Source of the DNA: JAIPJO01 sp035269015
GTDB taxonomy: Bacteria; Patescibacteriota; Patescibacteriia; Patescibacteriales; UBA12465
Length of the DNA stretch: 5,602 bases
Reading direction: 5' to 3'
Assembly: GCA_035269015.1 (NCBI GenBank)
Contig: DATFJU010000017.1
Coordinates: 1-5,602, forward strand
Below, piece by piece: positions 5,194 through 5,602 of the stretch (within the stretch, counting starts at the first letter, position 1; every line of letters begins with the position of its first letter). Under the pieces are notes generated by a model that saw only the letters and a program-made list of their open reading frames with translations, was not told the origin of the DNA and made no database searches. Position numbers and translations under genes: made by a program.

Positions 5194-5602
5194 ATGAGTA
5201 AAATCTTATTTAAAAAAGTTAAAAACTTAAATCTTCCCCAAGGCCAATATGCTCTTTTTGGCAGTAGTGCTTTAGGTGTCAGAGATATTAGAGAGTGCCA
5301 AGATATAGACTTAATAGTTAAACCAGGACTGTACAAAAAATTAAAACAAGATCCTAGATTTTCTATTAAAAAAATAGAGACAGTTAATGTAAGTAAAGAA
5401 TACTTAAATCATGAAGAAATAGATGTTTTTGAAGAGTGGAAACCAGGAATTTGGAATATAGACTATCTAATAGATGATTCTGAAATAATAAATGATTTAC
5501 CAATAGTAAAATTAAGTGAAGTTATTAAGTGGAAAAAGAAAAAGAATAGAGATAAAGATAAAAAAGATCTTGAATTAATAAATAAATACTTAGATAAAAA
5601 AG
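5194..5602 (+). CDS. Nucleotidyltransferase-fold protein (partial, 3' end outside the window)
   Basis: The visible 136 residues begin MSKILFKKVKNLNLP and contain the signature of the polymerase-beta-like nucleotidyltransferase fold: YALFGSSALGVRDIR with Gly23-Ser24, then QDIDLIV with Asp37 and Asp39, and a third acidic residue Asp77 in EEIDVF. All three candidate metal-binding carboxylates are thus present. A very basic segment (WKKKKNRDKDKKDLEL, 113-128) follows. Such proteins transfer a nucleotide onto a protein, RNA or small molecule; some are antitoxin- or toxin-like (MNT, AbiEii), but no substrate or partner can be named here. The reading frame cannot extend upstream because TAA occurs inside the tRNA (5164-5166), so ATG 5194 is the start. 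After tRNA 3' processing the mRNA would begin one base before the ATG, in effect leaderless. The gene continues past the right edge. Confidence 0.75.
   Translation, partial: MSKILFKKVKNLNLPQGQYALFGSSALGVRDIRECQDIDLIVKPGLYKKLKQDPRFSIKKIETVNVSKEYLNHEEIDVFEEWKPGIWNIDYLIDDSEIINDLPIVKLSEVIKWKKKKNRDKDKKDLELINKYLDKK

Noticed and set aside
1..5602. Recoded UGA (Gly or Trp)
   Set aside because: No gene has an in-frame TGA; Gly uses GGN and Trp uses TGG. The lack of TGA stops in seven genes is too small a sample to argue recoding.

Overview
This is an AT-rich window (roughly 70% A+T by eye) of densely packed bacterial genes. Short housekeeping proteins, a Cys-containing secreted protein with a C-terminal repeat type I associate with Candidate Phyla Radiation (Patescibacteria) genomes, a tRNA without encoded CCA, and start codons that lack clear Shine-Dalgarno sequences together suggest a Patescibacteria-like bacterium with a reduced genome. 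This assignment is inference; there is no rRNA or marker gene here to settle it. Stop codons are TAA or TAG only. There are no in-frame TGA codons and Trp is TGG, so there is no sign of the UGA recoding seen in Gracilibacteria and Absconditabacteria.

Layout. (1) 2-151: the last 49 codons of a ClpB-type AAA+ disaggregase, closed by a strong hairpin (183-210) that can terminate transcription from both sides. (2) 215-733, minus: an unrecognised lipoprotein that converges on the clpB end. (3) 734-904: a divergent intergenic region with a 9-bp dyad (780-803) and -10-like boxes. (4) 905-2374, plus: a secreted protein with an N-terminal lysozyme/transglycosylase-like domain (inferred) and four C-terminal repeats of about 60 residues in an A-B-A-B order. 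(5) 2375-2510: intergenic, with an AT-only inverted repeat and the best promoter in the window. (6) 2511-3320, plus: a class III extradiol dioxygenase (LigB/MEMO-like) superfamily protein. (7) 3336-3656, minus: a small conserved-looking protein of unknown function, convergent with the LigB-like gene (15 bp between stops) and divergent from def (37 bp). (8) 3694-5602, plus: a compact run def - fmt - tRNA-Glu(CTC) - nucleotidyltransferase-like gene, the last cut by the window edge.

Working together: Fmt formylates initiator Met-tRNA and Def removes the formyl group from nascent proteins, a classic pair. The tRNA-Glu directly abuts the fmt stop codon and ends one base before the next start codon, so protein-synthesis genes and a tRNA probably share one transcript. 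No mobile element, CRISPR array or defence island is visible. The most unusual items are the seamless tRNA insertion in the operon, the A-B-A-B repeat protein, and the LigB-like protein with Tyr where related enzymes usually carry His.
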